The notes beneath the pieces were generated by a model. That model ran no database searches, had not been told where the DNA came from, and worked only from the letters and a program-made list of their open reading frames with translations. This document shows, in pieces, positions 10,620-20,669 of a stretch of DNA of 64,000 nt. The stretch comes from Diospyros lotus (lineage: Eukaryota > Streptophyta > Magnoliopsida > Ericales > Ebenaceae), in NCBI RefSeq assembly GCF_014633365.1, contig NC_068348.1, positions 372,001 to 436,000 on the forward strand, given 5' to 3'. The translations under genes were made by a program, and so were the position numbers. How positions within the stretch are numbered: position 1 is the stretch's first letter; each line of letters starts with the position of its first letter.

Positions 10620-13086
10620 GATGATGACGATGATGATGATGATGATAATGGGCTATTATACATATATTCTCTGTGATTTTTGTGAACTGTGACCAGAAAG
10701 ACCACCAGTCCTCTAGCTAGCCAGCCAGCTTGCTAGAACAGAATGGACAAATGATTGATTCCAGGAAAAGGGTTGGCTAAGGCCAAGGTTGATGATTACC
10801 GTATCCAATAACACCCCTTAACCCTAGATAAGGCGGGTGGGGGTGGGGAGAGCATTGCCTTTGGGGAATTCACCAGTCATTCTTCAATTCTATTTTGTAT
10901 TTTTATGGAGGCCAGGTCAGCTCAGGCCACGTGATTATCAATGGTACATAACAAAATGAAAAGAGTAGAGGAATGGAATCAAATGATAAGTAATACTTAA
11001 AAATGTTACATTTTGATTAATTAATTTACTTGATGTCTCTTCTTTTAGGTAGTCAACTAGCAGCCACCAGCCAAAGCCCAGAGCGAAGAAACATAGGACA
11101 CAATAAAAGTCAAGTCCATATATAGCCAGGCTAAGCTCTTTGATAATTTCTATATATATATATATATATATGGTTTACATATTATTGCCCCATTGACAAA
11201 AAATTAAGCATATCAAGCAGCTGCTCTCCCTCCCTGCCTTTGCAAAATTAGGCAGCTGCCTGCCGTGTTTCCCATACATTCAGTCATATTACATGAATCA
11301 TTTTTAACACATATATATGATCATTCATTCATTCATTATGAGGGGATATTGCTTTATATATATAGATACATATAAAAGAATTGGAATTAGAGATGTAAGA
11401 TGAATACAACAAGTCTACGACAAAAGCTCTTCTTTGATTAGATGTCAACATGAATGGCACAAATTAAAGATAAAATAATATATATATGTCACCGAAGGAC
11501 AACTTGGATCAGTCTGTCTGTGATTCTCATTTCTCATAGAAGAAAGATTAAATATATGGAAAGAATACTATTAAATATATTAAATTAATTACTGGATTTT
11601 TGGGAATTTCACACACTTGCGGTTATTTTCTAGAAAATTGTAAGATGTAATTATACTTCTAAAATGTCAGACACTTTAATTAGTTCAGCTCCTTCATTAA
11701 AATTCATTTCCACTCTGGGAATTGGAAAAAAGGAATAAATTAAGTGAAAGAAAAAAAAAATGCTTCAAATGATTGGTCTTCCTAACAAAATTAGTCTTCT
11801 CAATCTTTTTGCAAGGGTCAAATAAATCTTCATACTTCCACACTTGTGACCAAATCAAACACAAAAATTCAACCAGTAATTAATATATGTGAGGTAAGGT
11901 TTGATGGGGGGTTACCTACTTAAGTCAGCTATTGACTCATGACCAATTTATTACCAGGCTACCACTAGGCAATAACTCTAGTGATAATTTAGTTATAATT
12001 TTAAGGATAAATTATAAAATTAGCTTCTGTTTTTTGATTTTGGGTGGTGGTCTGTGCCAACTTAAAATAAAGATTTACAATATTCCAACTAACTTAAATC
12101 ACAAAAAAAATTGGGTTGAGTTGGGTTGGTTTCTCTTACTCATTTTGTAAACTCTTTTTTAGCTATTGCTTATAATATAATTATCGAATTATCTTGAAAC
12201 AAAGAAAAATATTGTCTATAATTTAATTTTGTAAATAACTATATTATTCATAATTAAATAATAAAACAATTCAATATAAAGTTTCTAATATATTTTGAAA
12301 ATGAATGGACAGTTTAATTTCTATCAAATAATTAATATATTATAAAATATGAGTTCCAATAAATGTATAGGTTGGGTTGGGTTGGATTAGTTTAAGTTAA
12401 ACTTTTTATTAATCTCAACCCAATCTAAATTAAAATTTTTCAAAAATGCTCCAACCCAACTCAACCCAAACCCAACAATTTAGTGTTAAGTTTAGTTTGA
12501 GTTGGGTTGCTCGAATTATTTGGGTTAATTTAAGTTTTGAACTGCCTTAATTAGTTATATACAGGAAGTAAAACATGGATGTGACCTACCAACCAACAGG
12601 TTCAAATTAGGATTTAACTAAATAATTAAAGGCACACAAGAGTAATTAGATTAGTTATCTTCCCGAGGTGGATCATCCTAGCTAGCTAGCTAGCTGGGGC
12701 ATTGCCCCTCTCTCACGCACACATACCCTTATATATAGCTAACCCCCATCACACTTGTGGATCTGAAATTCCCAGCAGTTGTTCTACGTTGAGAATGTAT
12801 GTGCATGTGTGTATAAAATTATGCATGCATCTATTTATATATGGATAGATGGATGTTCATTTCCATACAAATTACATACCCTACACACACACACACACAC
12901 ACGTATATAGATCAATACACATATATAGAAGATCCGTATGCATGAGAGGTTCCCTGCTCCTAATAATATATAATTTGTACCTGTTGGGATCATACCTTAT
13001 TACTGGGAATGAAAATGCTGCAAGAAGCGACGGCGCCGACCCAGTAGCTAGCTTCTATGTATATACATCAATATATATATATAATT
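10620..13086. other. Intergenic region between the PLP gene and MIR399
   Basis: It holds the shared 5' side of the minus-strand PLP gene (a GAT/CAT trinucleotide run at 10617-10650), a (TA)n tract at about 11149-11172, a (CA)n tract at about 12883-12902 and repeated AGCT tetranucleotides at 12680-12700. At 12105-12540 are scattered TTGGGTTGGGTTGG and AACCCAACTCAACCC motifs in opposite orientations, probably the ends of an old non-autonomous DNA element. No coding frame is convincing. Confidence 0.45.
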
Positions 13087-13241
13087 AAGCAAAAGCAGTC
13101 GCAGGGCAACTCTCCTTTGGCAGCTCGCCTGCCATCGCTGGAGATGTATATATGTTGGTAATAGATCGATCGATGAATATAGACATAGGTATAGCTACTG
13201 CTAGCTGCCTCCGGAGCGTTGCCCTGAAACTGGTTCGCTTA
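13087..13241 (-). ncRNA. MIR399: MIR399 precursor hairpin
   Basis: Read on the minus strand, 13122 to 13102 gives a 21-nt sequence starting TGCCAAAGGAGA and ending GTTGCCCTG, which matches plant miR399 of the b/c type as I recall it. It folds against 13226-13205 (minus-strand 5' arm, CAGGGCAAC then CTCC then GGCAG), pairing at about 18 of 22 positions with a three-base internal loop and one single mismatch. The lower stem continues beyond both arms (AAGC, AA and CAGT blocks pair with 13227-13241). The mature sequence is on the 3' arm, as in known MIR399 genes, which fixes the strand. miR399 is made under phosphate starvation and represses PHO2 (UBC24), raising phosphate uptake and transport. 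The loop is about 82 nt. Upstream (higher coordinates) are two P1BS motifs and a TATA-like box. Confidence 0.88.
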
Positions 13242-13339
13242 GTACAGGATTAGGATGGAAGCTTGAGCTTAGAGTGGGGTGGGGTTGCGTGCAGTGGCCG
13301 TAGCACACTCTTTTGGGTTTTTCCGGTGAGCGGGTGGAG

Positions 13340-13349
13340 GTTATATATA
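13340..13349 (-). promoter_or_regulatory. TATA-like box of MIR399
   Basis: On the minus strand CTATATATAA lies about 100 nt before the start of the predicted hairpin and downstream of both P1BS motifs, a fitting place for the core promoter of the primary transcript. Confidence 0.45.
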
Positions 13350-13416
13350 GCTAGCTAGCTAGCCAGCTAGGGTGTGCCATGCATATGGATGCATGGAATA
13401 AACCGTGGAAGAAAGG

Positions 13417-13424
13417 GCATATGC
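13417..13424. promoter_or_regulatory. P1BS element (PHR1 binding site)
   Basis: GCATATGC fits the P1BS consensus GNATATNC, bound by PHR1-type MYB-CC regulators of phosphate-starvation genes. It lies about 180 nt upstream of the MIR399 hairpin. One 8-mer of this degeneracy can occur by chance; its pairing with a second site and its location give it weight. Confidence 0.6.
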
Positions 13425-13450
13425 CACAGGCATATATAGGGTTATGCCAT

Positions 13451-13458
13451 GGATATCC
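13451..13458. promoter_or_regulatory. Second P1BS element
   Basis: GGATATCC also fits GNATATNC, as a perfect palindrome. It sits 26 nt from the first site, about three turns of the DNA helix between centres, and about 210 nt upstream of the MIR399 hairpin. Confidence 0.6.
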
Positions 13459-14654
13459 TTTACTTGGATGCCTGCTTTTATGAAAAGCTTGTTGCATGAT
13501 CGCCCAAATATTTTTCTGAGATTCTACTTGCTATGCTTAATTTGCTTTTTCTTAATTAATTTCCTTCTTTTTCAAATTAACTCCACAAGTATATTAGTTA
13601 GGGTTTTCATTCAGTGATTAATTTGCCATGCACTGCTTTTTCTGTACTTGTACGTAGTCAATTGCAACCTGATGATATACATAACTTAATAGGGGCATAG
13701 ATGCACCCTTACTCTACCAAAAAAGCACTGAGGCATCCCGAAAACAATAAATTAATCTTATAATCTTACCATATAACTAGCATTATAATCTTAACGAAAA
13801 TGTTATATGGACATTTATCAGTAATACTTGGTGTAACACTCTTACATTAGTGTATTATCTACTTATATTGATTAAACACACAATATAATATATTAATACA
13901 AAAATGTCACACTAAATATCACTCGGACTGTCCAAGTAACATTTCCCTAATCTTAGTTTTCTTTGGAGGATTTGGCATGTGTTCCTACTTGTATTGAGTA
14001 TTCATATTCCATTTTTGGAAATAAATTAATTCATCATTTTTACTGATTCTTGATTATATGCTTTGAATTAAAATATAATCATGAATTCCTTGTAGAATTA
14101 ACTAATTAGTGGAGAGAAATTTTAATTTACAGTTGGTAGCCAGTTCGTGTGTTGAAGGAATCCTGAAATCATCTAATTAATTAAGCAGCTAGCTAGTGCT
14201 GGTTGTACCATGGATGAATGGTTATATATATCTATAGATAAATATTATAATTGATAATGATCAATTAATATTTAAAAATCATTAAGATGGTGATAAAAAT
14301 AAAATAAGATAAGTTCTCATATTAAAATAAAGTTATCTCTAAATGTGACAATTTAATTCTTAAATAAAATTATCTCAGTGAGATAATTTTGAAATTAAAA
14401 TTTTGGTTGATCTCCATCTCCTAAATCTTATTAATTAAGATTTTCTCCAAGAAGTCTCTGCATAAGATTTGGGACATACAAAAAATCGCTGAGCATCACA
14501 TATATATATTGTGAGTGGGTATGTATTTAGATTGTGGCTTGAGTGCACTTTTCGTTATGTGATTGTACATTTGACCTAAAAGTTCGAGAAGACTTGTGGC
14601 ACAACAAGCTTCAAAAGTTTAAAATTTTTACTATTAATCAGGTTTTTATCTTTA
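13459..14654. other. Intergenic, AT-rich, no gene seen
   Basis: The region upstream of MIR399 may contain more of its promoter. No coding frame, hairpin or clear repeat was recognised. Confidence 0.4.
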
Positions 14655-14663
14655 TAATATTTA

Positions 14664-15037
14664 GAGTAAATTATATGAAACCCCCTGTATTTAGGGTCAT
14701 ATGCAACTTACCCCCTGTGTTTTCGATTGTATCAAAAAATCCCCCGCACTTTCAAAATGTTGCAATCAGTCATAATTTGTTATTTTTTTACATAATTTTA
14801 TGCAATTTATTAGTTGATTAATGTAAATTTTTGTATTTTTTTGATATATTGAAATTATATATATAGAATTATGTATTTTGTATGTAGATTATTGTACAAA
14901 ATTATATAAAAAAAATAACAAATTATAGCTGATTGCAACATTTTGAAAGTGCAAGGAGGGTTTTTTGATACAATAAAAAACACAAGGGATAAGTTGCACA
15001 TGACCCTAAGTGCAGGGAGATTTCATATAATTTACCC
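14664..15037. mobile_element. MULE-like MITE, 374 bp, with 9-bp target-site duplication
   Basis: Both ends read inward as G(A/G)GTAAATTATATGAAA, followed by matching blocks (TTAGGGTCAT, GCAACTTA, TTTTTTGATACAAT-like, ACTTTCAAAATGTTGCAATCAG) for about 125 bp on each side. The element is thus largely one long palindrome around an AT-rich centre. It is flanked by perfect 9-bp direct repeats TAATATTTA at 14655-14663 and 15038-15046. A 9-bp duplication with long inverted ends fits Mutator-like elements. Confidence 0.85.
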
Positions 15038-15046
15038 TAATATTTA

Positions 15047-15620
15047 TGATTTATACATAAAATAACTAACAATATCCATGCTTGCTTGCTTGCTATTGTA
15101 CTCTAATAATATACGGAAATATTGAAATTGTATTTTTTTCAGCATTTTTGAGCCATTTTAGTAATTTGGAAAACTTTTTGAGGCTCTTTACAATTTTGGA
15201 AAATGCATTTTATGTCCCGCCATCTCTGACTGAAAACTTTTTAAGTTTTGCCTTAATATTGTTCTTTCTTTTTCATTTTTGTGAAAAATCGAAAACTTAA
15301 TTTTAGCCTTGAGCCTTCAATTAACTTTCCCTCTCTCATCGCCATCGTCCTTCTGTCTTCTCGATTTCTTCGTAGACGTTCCATTGTTCTGTTCATTTTC
15401 AACTGGTGACCCTTCAAACTATTTGACTGGTGACTACAATTCTTTGTCCATTTTCATGTCTTCAACCAATAGCTGGCGACGATAAGAACCACCATATATG
15501 ACTGTGAGTACATAATCTTATCTTACCTTGGACTCGTATTTTGTTTGTACATAGTCAATAGAAGCCTCCTCGACAAATATTGCAATGTTTTCAATAGCAT
15601 GTTGTTACTTCATCTACCCC
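15047..15620. other. Intergenic, no gene seen
   Basis: AT-rich with short open stretches only. A pyrimidine-rich stretch near 15320-15370 (CTCTCTCATCGCCATCG) looks leader-like, but no gene follows. Confidence 0.4.
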
Positions 15621-15924
15621 CTAAATAAGACATCAAATTTGGTGCTTTTTTTATCCCAATTGCTATGGGGGAACAAAAGACGAAATACAATCAATACTTC
15701 CATTTAAGTGGATCTCTCTCGCTTCACCTTGTTTATATTTTTAACTCTTTCTTGAGTATATTGTGAATGTGTCTAAATAAGTCATCAAATTTGGTGTTTT
15801 TTTTATCCCAATTATTAGGGAGAATAAAAGACTGAAATACAATCAATACTTGCATTTCAGTGGATCTCGCTTCACCATGTTTATATTTTTAACTCTTACT
15901 TGAGTATGTTGTGAATGTGTGTAT
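15621..15924 (+). repeat. Tandem duplication, unit about 152 bp
   Basis: The unit beginning CTAAATAAG-CATCAAATTTGGTG at 15621 recurs at 15773. The copies share ATCCCAATT, AAATACAATCAATACTT, AGTGGATCTC, CTTCACC-TGTTTATATTTTTAACTC and TTGTGAATGTGT with few differences. No known element was recognised. Confidence 0.8.
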
Positions 15925-16238
15925 AGTTGTGACTGTGAAATTTAGAGTGTGAACGCGTGCGCGTGTGTATACAGTTGTGATTAAGGCATGTATATATATA
16001 TTGTTGTGTGAGAATATATTTATGAATGTATATATGTCTATAAATAATTTGATGAGTATTTCTCTGTTGTTGTACATGTTTTTAGGATCTATTTTTTTTT
16101 TTATGAATGTATGTATGTCTCTAAGTAATTTGATTGAATAATTATTTCTTATAATTTTTTATATTAAAAATTATATTTACAAAAAATAACCCTATATTTT
16201 TTTTATTTATGCGTTTTTTGTGCATTTTCATTTCTTAT

Positions 16239-17359
16239 TAAGAGTGTGTAATCGGTTATAACCGAATTAAACTGTCCAAAAATTACTAACTGAACCAAAC
16301 CAACCCGCATATAATAACCGAACCGCATACAATAACCTAATCGAACCGAACTGACCAACTAACCCCAACTAACTGAAACCTAAATCATGATAATCGAATT
16401 GAACCAAAAATCGAACTAACCTAGAAAATAACCAAAGAGGCTGAACATTAGTTCATCCATATTGTTGTTGTCGGCCACCTGGCCGGCCAATGATTCCAAT
16501 GATCGGAGTCGATCATTGGATCCCCTTAACTGTGGTGATTCATATATCCAAAAATGAGTTTGATTGGACGGTTGATTTATTGTAGATCTAAAAATTAATT
16601 CTATAATTAAAAAACTCAAAACATGTTTCTGGAAAAATGTCGCTGGCCACCATCCATGGCGGATTCCAATGATCAGAATCAATTATCAGATTTGCTTTGG
16701 CTTAGTGACCCACATACCCAAAAATTAAAAGCATCTAATGGTTAAATTTTAGTAGATCTAAGTTTTAATGTAAAATAGAAGTTATCGAAAAACTTATCGA
16801 ATGAGTCATTAGCGTCGACGGGCGAGCACGATGGCGCAAATCAAATGAGAGAGAGATGCAATCGTCGTTGACGTTGAAATAACTGCCGAAGGTCCAAGTT
16901 AACGTCAACGTTGCAGAACCTTTCGATTGCCTTCCTGGACGTGGTTGCTTCGATGGAAACAACAACCGACATCAGGTAGAGAGGAAGTGTCGCATCGACG
17001 TCGACGTTGGCATTGGAGGGTGCAATGGTGTCAAAGAGGACCGAGCGAACGAAAAGATCAATTCAGTCCTTTCGCCTTCTAACTTTTTTTGGGTCCTCTT
17101 TTTTCTTTTGGCTGTGTTTATGTATGGCATATTCACTTTTGCTTTTATAGTAAACCCAAAATGACATCATTTTGTAAGTTCGGTTTGGTTTGGATTATTT
17201 CGGTTATTTCAAGCAAAAAACTAAACCGAACACCAAAATCGAACTTTTCAAAAAAATTAACCAAACCAAAATTTTGAAAAAAAATAACCGAATCGAACCG
17301 ACCGAACTTGTTGGTTCGATTCGATTACTTCGGTTTAACCGAAGTTGTGCTCACCCTTA
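16239..17359. mobile_element. Non-autonomous hAT-like element with AACCGAA subterminal repeats
   Basis: The left end TAAGAGTGTGTAATCGGTTA and the inverted right end TAAGGGTGAGCACAACTTCGG resemble each other imperfectly. Both sides carry dense AACCGAAC / GTTCGGTT motifs (16255-16420 and 17175-17345), the subterminal pattern of many plant hAT-like elements. The core (16430-17090) has repeated halves around TGATTCCAATGATC and a GC-richer block, with no transposase. No clean 8-bp duplication was found, so limits are approximate. Confidence 0.55.
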
Positions 17360-17699
17360 TTTTCTACTATTTTCAAAAATGTTGTTTCCTTATTTTCATT
17401 CTATTGTTGTCAAAATACAACAATGAATTTATTGGGATGAGAACATCATCGTCTGGCTACGACACTCCGATACTTAAATTAGACATTGAAGTTACTAAAA
17501 AATGTAGAACAAAATTTACACCAATATCAGAGATATACTTCTTTTAGAATGAGTGTTCGCTTATTTGTAGAGGGATGTGGAGCAATCTCAGGTAGGCAAG
17601 AATTAAAATTGTTACAAATAATATTCATCTGTTATAGGTAACGTTTATCTTTCTAAAAAAAAAATTAGATATCAAAGTTATCCTATTTAATGCGTTGCA
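17360..17699. other. Intergenic, no gene seen
   Basis: AT-rich sequence between the hAT-like element and a GC-rich patch; nothing recognisable. Confidence 0.4.
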
Positions 17700-18090
17700 T
17701 GTAACCTCTCGATACTTGGAAAAGTGTTTTGACGGTGAAACCACCCTTAGAAGGAAGGATACTCCCTACGGAGCCTAGCTTCGAGGCCATGGCTGACGCG
17801 CGGAGGCTGCACTACAAGTCCTTTGGTAGCCCCGCGGGTCTCCTGGGCTGTGGGGGTCTCCTGAGAGCACTTGGCCAGGAGCACCCCACGTGGGCCTCCT
17901 TGGTTGCAGGGGTCCCTCGCGGCTGCATGGGATGGAGAGGTGCCACACCCTCTCGACTAGCTTGGGGCGACAGCATAGGTGCCCCCCGCAGCCACCATTG
18001 CAGGTCGTGTGCTCTGGCTGGGCGCAGGGATACCCCCCACGGCTACCAAGGTTGGGCCTTTGCGTATTTCCGTTGCTGGGTTGGCTCGAT
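17700..18090. other. GC-rich patch of unknown origin
   Basis: Composition rises sharply (CCCGCGGGTCTCCTGGGCTG, GGGGCGACAGC, CCCCCCACGG) inside AT-rich surroundings. Overlapping frames of 60-140 codons exist on both strands, as expected by chance in GC-rich DNA, and none looks like a known domain. It may be a captured gene fragment, a transposon core or a methylation-related repeat. Confidence 0.4.
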
Positions 18091-20386
18091 TGATTAGGGT
18101 CGAGCTGTTTATTAATTTTTATTTTGTATTTTTTGTACCATGCCATATGATTTTCCATGCAACCTAATTGTTGCACGTCTCTCTTCTCTTGCAATGCCAA
18201 GAAAGAGTAGCCTAGCTAGCAATTAATTAATGACCAAATACAGGAAGATTAATTATTAATTAATTAATTAACCTCCTATATTATATTGCTAAAGTTTAAT
18301 ATTTGGTCAAATTTCCCCCCCACCTATCTAATGTATTATATATCTTTATTAGGCGTGGAGTATTTTTAAAATTTTTTCAACAATTGGAGTGAAGTCCATC
18401 ATATAAGAGAAGGGTCCCACCAAATATCTTCACACATCATGCTTCAATCCGTCATCTTAAAAGATTTAAAAGCCAACCATTAAATTGTGTGCTACTTTTG
18501 AACCCTTTGACGTGATGTATGTAAAGTTGAATTTAATTAGTAACCCAAAGTTAGATTATATTCATGATGATATAATAATAATAATAATTACATTCGTAGA
18601 AAGCACGTGAGATAGATAGATTTGGAGAGTGACTCAACTTCTTTCTTTCATGGATAAGCTTGCATGAGCATGCCAATCACAATCACAATCACAAACACGC
18701 CTCTCCCTCTCCCTCTCTTAATTTGGCAGGGTGGCAAGCCAGAGCAATTAATAATAATAATAATTACGAGCCAATTAAGCCAAATCTGTAAATGATGAGT
18801 GGTCGGCACCAAGGGAAAATTAAGGGGATCCTTTGAAAGATCGATCAAAAAGGATCCCCCTTTGCTTCTTAATTTTGTCATCTCCTGGCTGCCGGTTCTT
18901 AGTTTCTTCTTGCGTGCAGATGGGCAATGATTGGCCACTCATATAATATTCATTCATACATATCCCATCAATTCTACCTCTCTATCTCTTTCTTTCTCTC
19001 TCCCTATATATATATATATTCAATCAATCATGGTTGCTAATCGTTTCATCATCCACTAGCACTAGCACTTGCTCTGTCCGCCGCAGCCGCCATCCGCCAG
19101 TGTGAAACTAAAGCCACCCTCATTCTTTCGTTCGTTCGTTGATTCATTCATTCTGGGGTCCCCCACCCCTACCCCCACGCCCACGGCACACCATTACCAA
19201 TCCCACCATCACTCTTCATTAGTTTCATTTCCATCGCTTTGATCATGTCATCATCACATTAAGTTTTTAATTATAAATATATAATAATATAATACAACAA
19301 GTTTGAAGTTTGAATGCATCGATAGATCCAACATGCTGATGCTCATGCTCATGGTAAATATCGAAATCCCATAATTAAGAGAACAAGATAGATATTATAT
19401 ACATATATAACATTTTGATTGTATGTATTTATGTGAATAAAATTTAACTTAATTAGCACCGTACGTAATAATCATTCACACTTTTTTTGCTTTCAAACTC
19501 AAAAGTAACGAAATTATTAATGAATTGTTTTAATTATTAGTTACATTTTATGTTATATGTGTGATTCACGAGTTTAAAGTTGACACAACAAGGCAATTTA
19601 AAGTTACCTTAGTCACATGAAATATTCTTGCGTGCAGATTAATTAGGAGAAAATTTAGACTAATTAAAAATGAAAAAGGCAATACACCTTACCTTAGTCA
19701 CATGAAATATTATTTCATCACAAAAAGAAATAATTTTACTATAATACGTTAACTAAAAAATATATATATGGACACAATTGTGTGTGTGTGTGGGGGGAGG
19801 CCTCTAATTATAAAAGAAGAAGAAGTTGGATCAAAGCAGAACTTCTAACAAGTGTGCATTAATTTAATCTAAATTTGTTAGAATCAAAATGATTAGGTAA
19901 CAAAGCTTATAACTTTAGGGTATAAAATTCTCATAGGCTTCTTTAGGATACATTACCTAATTTGACTTAATTAGAATGTTTTCAATATTCTCAATGGTTG
20001 ATTGAATAATAAAAAAATTTAATTAAATTAGCCATTGTTATTGTTATTATTATTATTATTATAATAGTAAAGAAAAAGTGGTTGGGTCTCTCTCTCATAT
20101 ATAGTTGGAATCTAATCCATATAAGAAAAGTGGCCCCACCAAAGATCTTCACACATTAAAACCCAATCATTAAGAAGAAAAATCTGCACGTGATCATGAT
20201 GACGAAAATGAATATTGAACCCCAACCCAATAAATATCCAACTTAGATTTTATTAATAATTCGTTGTTATATTCATAATAATATATACATACAAGTAGAG
20301 TACTTCAACAAGAGTTGTTTCTCCAATTAAACTCCTCCTGCTGTTCAGCTATATATGCATTGGAATAGGATGATCACCTCAATTAT

Positions 20387-20420
<34 letters not shown>

Positions 20421-20668
20421 ATAGGGAAATTACAATTAAATAATTATAAGTTGATTTATAATAGTAATCTTAAAATTAATAGGAGAAGAAATCGGAAAAG
20501 ATGAAGATTAAAAGGAGAAGAGAGACGGGTAGAAGGAGGCGGCGTAGAAGGAATATATATAAAAAGGAGATTAGCTAGGAAGAAGCCAACCACAAACAAC
20601 AATGTGAGACGTCGATCAGAGGGTTTGGGTTTGGGTTTGGGTACAGTACTGGAATTTAATTGCATGTG
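18091..20668. other. Intergenic and upstream region of the ASG1-like gene
   Basis: No gene. A block at about 18380-18580 recurs in diverged form at about 20095-20290: ATATAAGA-AAG-GG-CCCACCAAA-ATCTTCACACAT, then AACC-ATTAA, then AACTTAGATT-TATT and TATTCATAATAATA. (CT)n at 20387-20417 and a GA/GGGTTTGG-rich stretch at 20500-20645 look like a plant 5' leader. A (TTA)n tract lies near 20035-20060. Confidence 0.5.
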
Positions 20669-20669
20669 A
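20664..20669 (+). promoter_or_regulatory. Start-stop upstream ORF overlapping the main start
   Basis: Just before the ASG1-like start the sequence reads ATGTGATGG: an ATG immediately followed by TGA, whose final A is the first base of the main ATG at 20669. If transcribed, ribosomes starting at the first ATG would terminate at once and could reinitiate one base back. Transcript start data are needed to confirm it lies in the mRNA. Confidence 0.5.

Noticed and set aside
12360..12540. GGGTTGGGTTGG runs considered as telomere-like repeats
   Set aside because: The units are not TTTAGGG, are few and occur in both orientations, which fits a decayed transposon better.
13205..13225. Plus-strand arm considered as the mature miRNA
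   Set aside because: It reads TGCCTCCGG, departing from miR399 in the conserved AAAGGAGA core, while the opposite strand gives a miR399-type sequence on the expected 3' arm.
17729..18200. Frames of 60-140 codons on both strands in the GC-rich patch
   Set aside because: Stop codons are rare by chance in GC-rich DNA, and the frames overlap on both strands without domain-like sequence.
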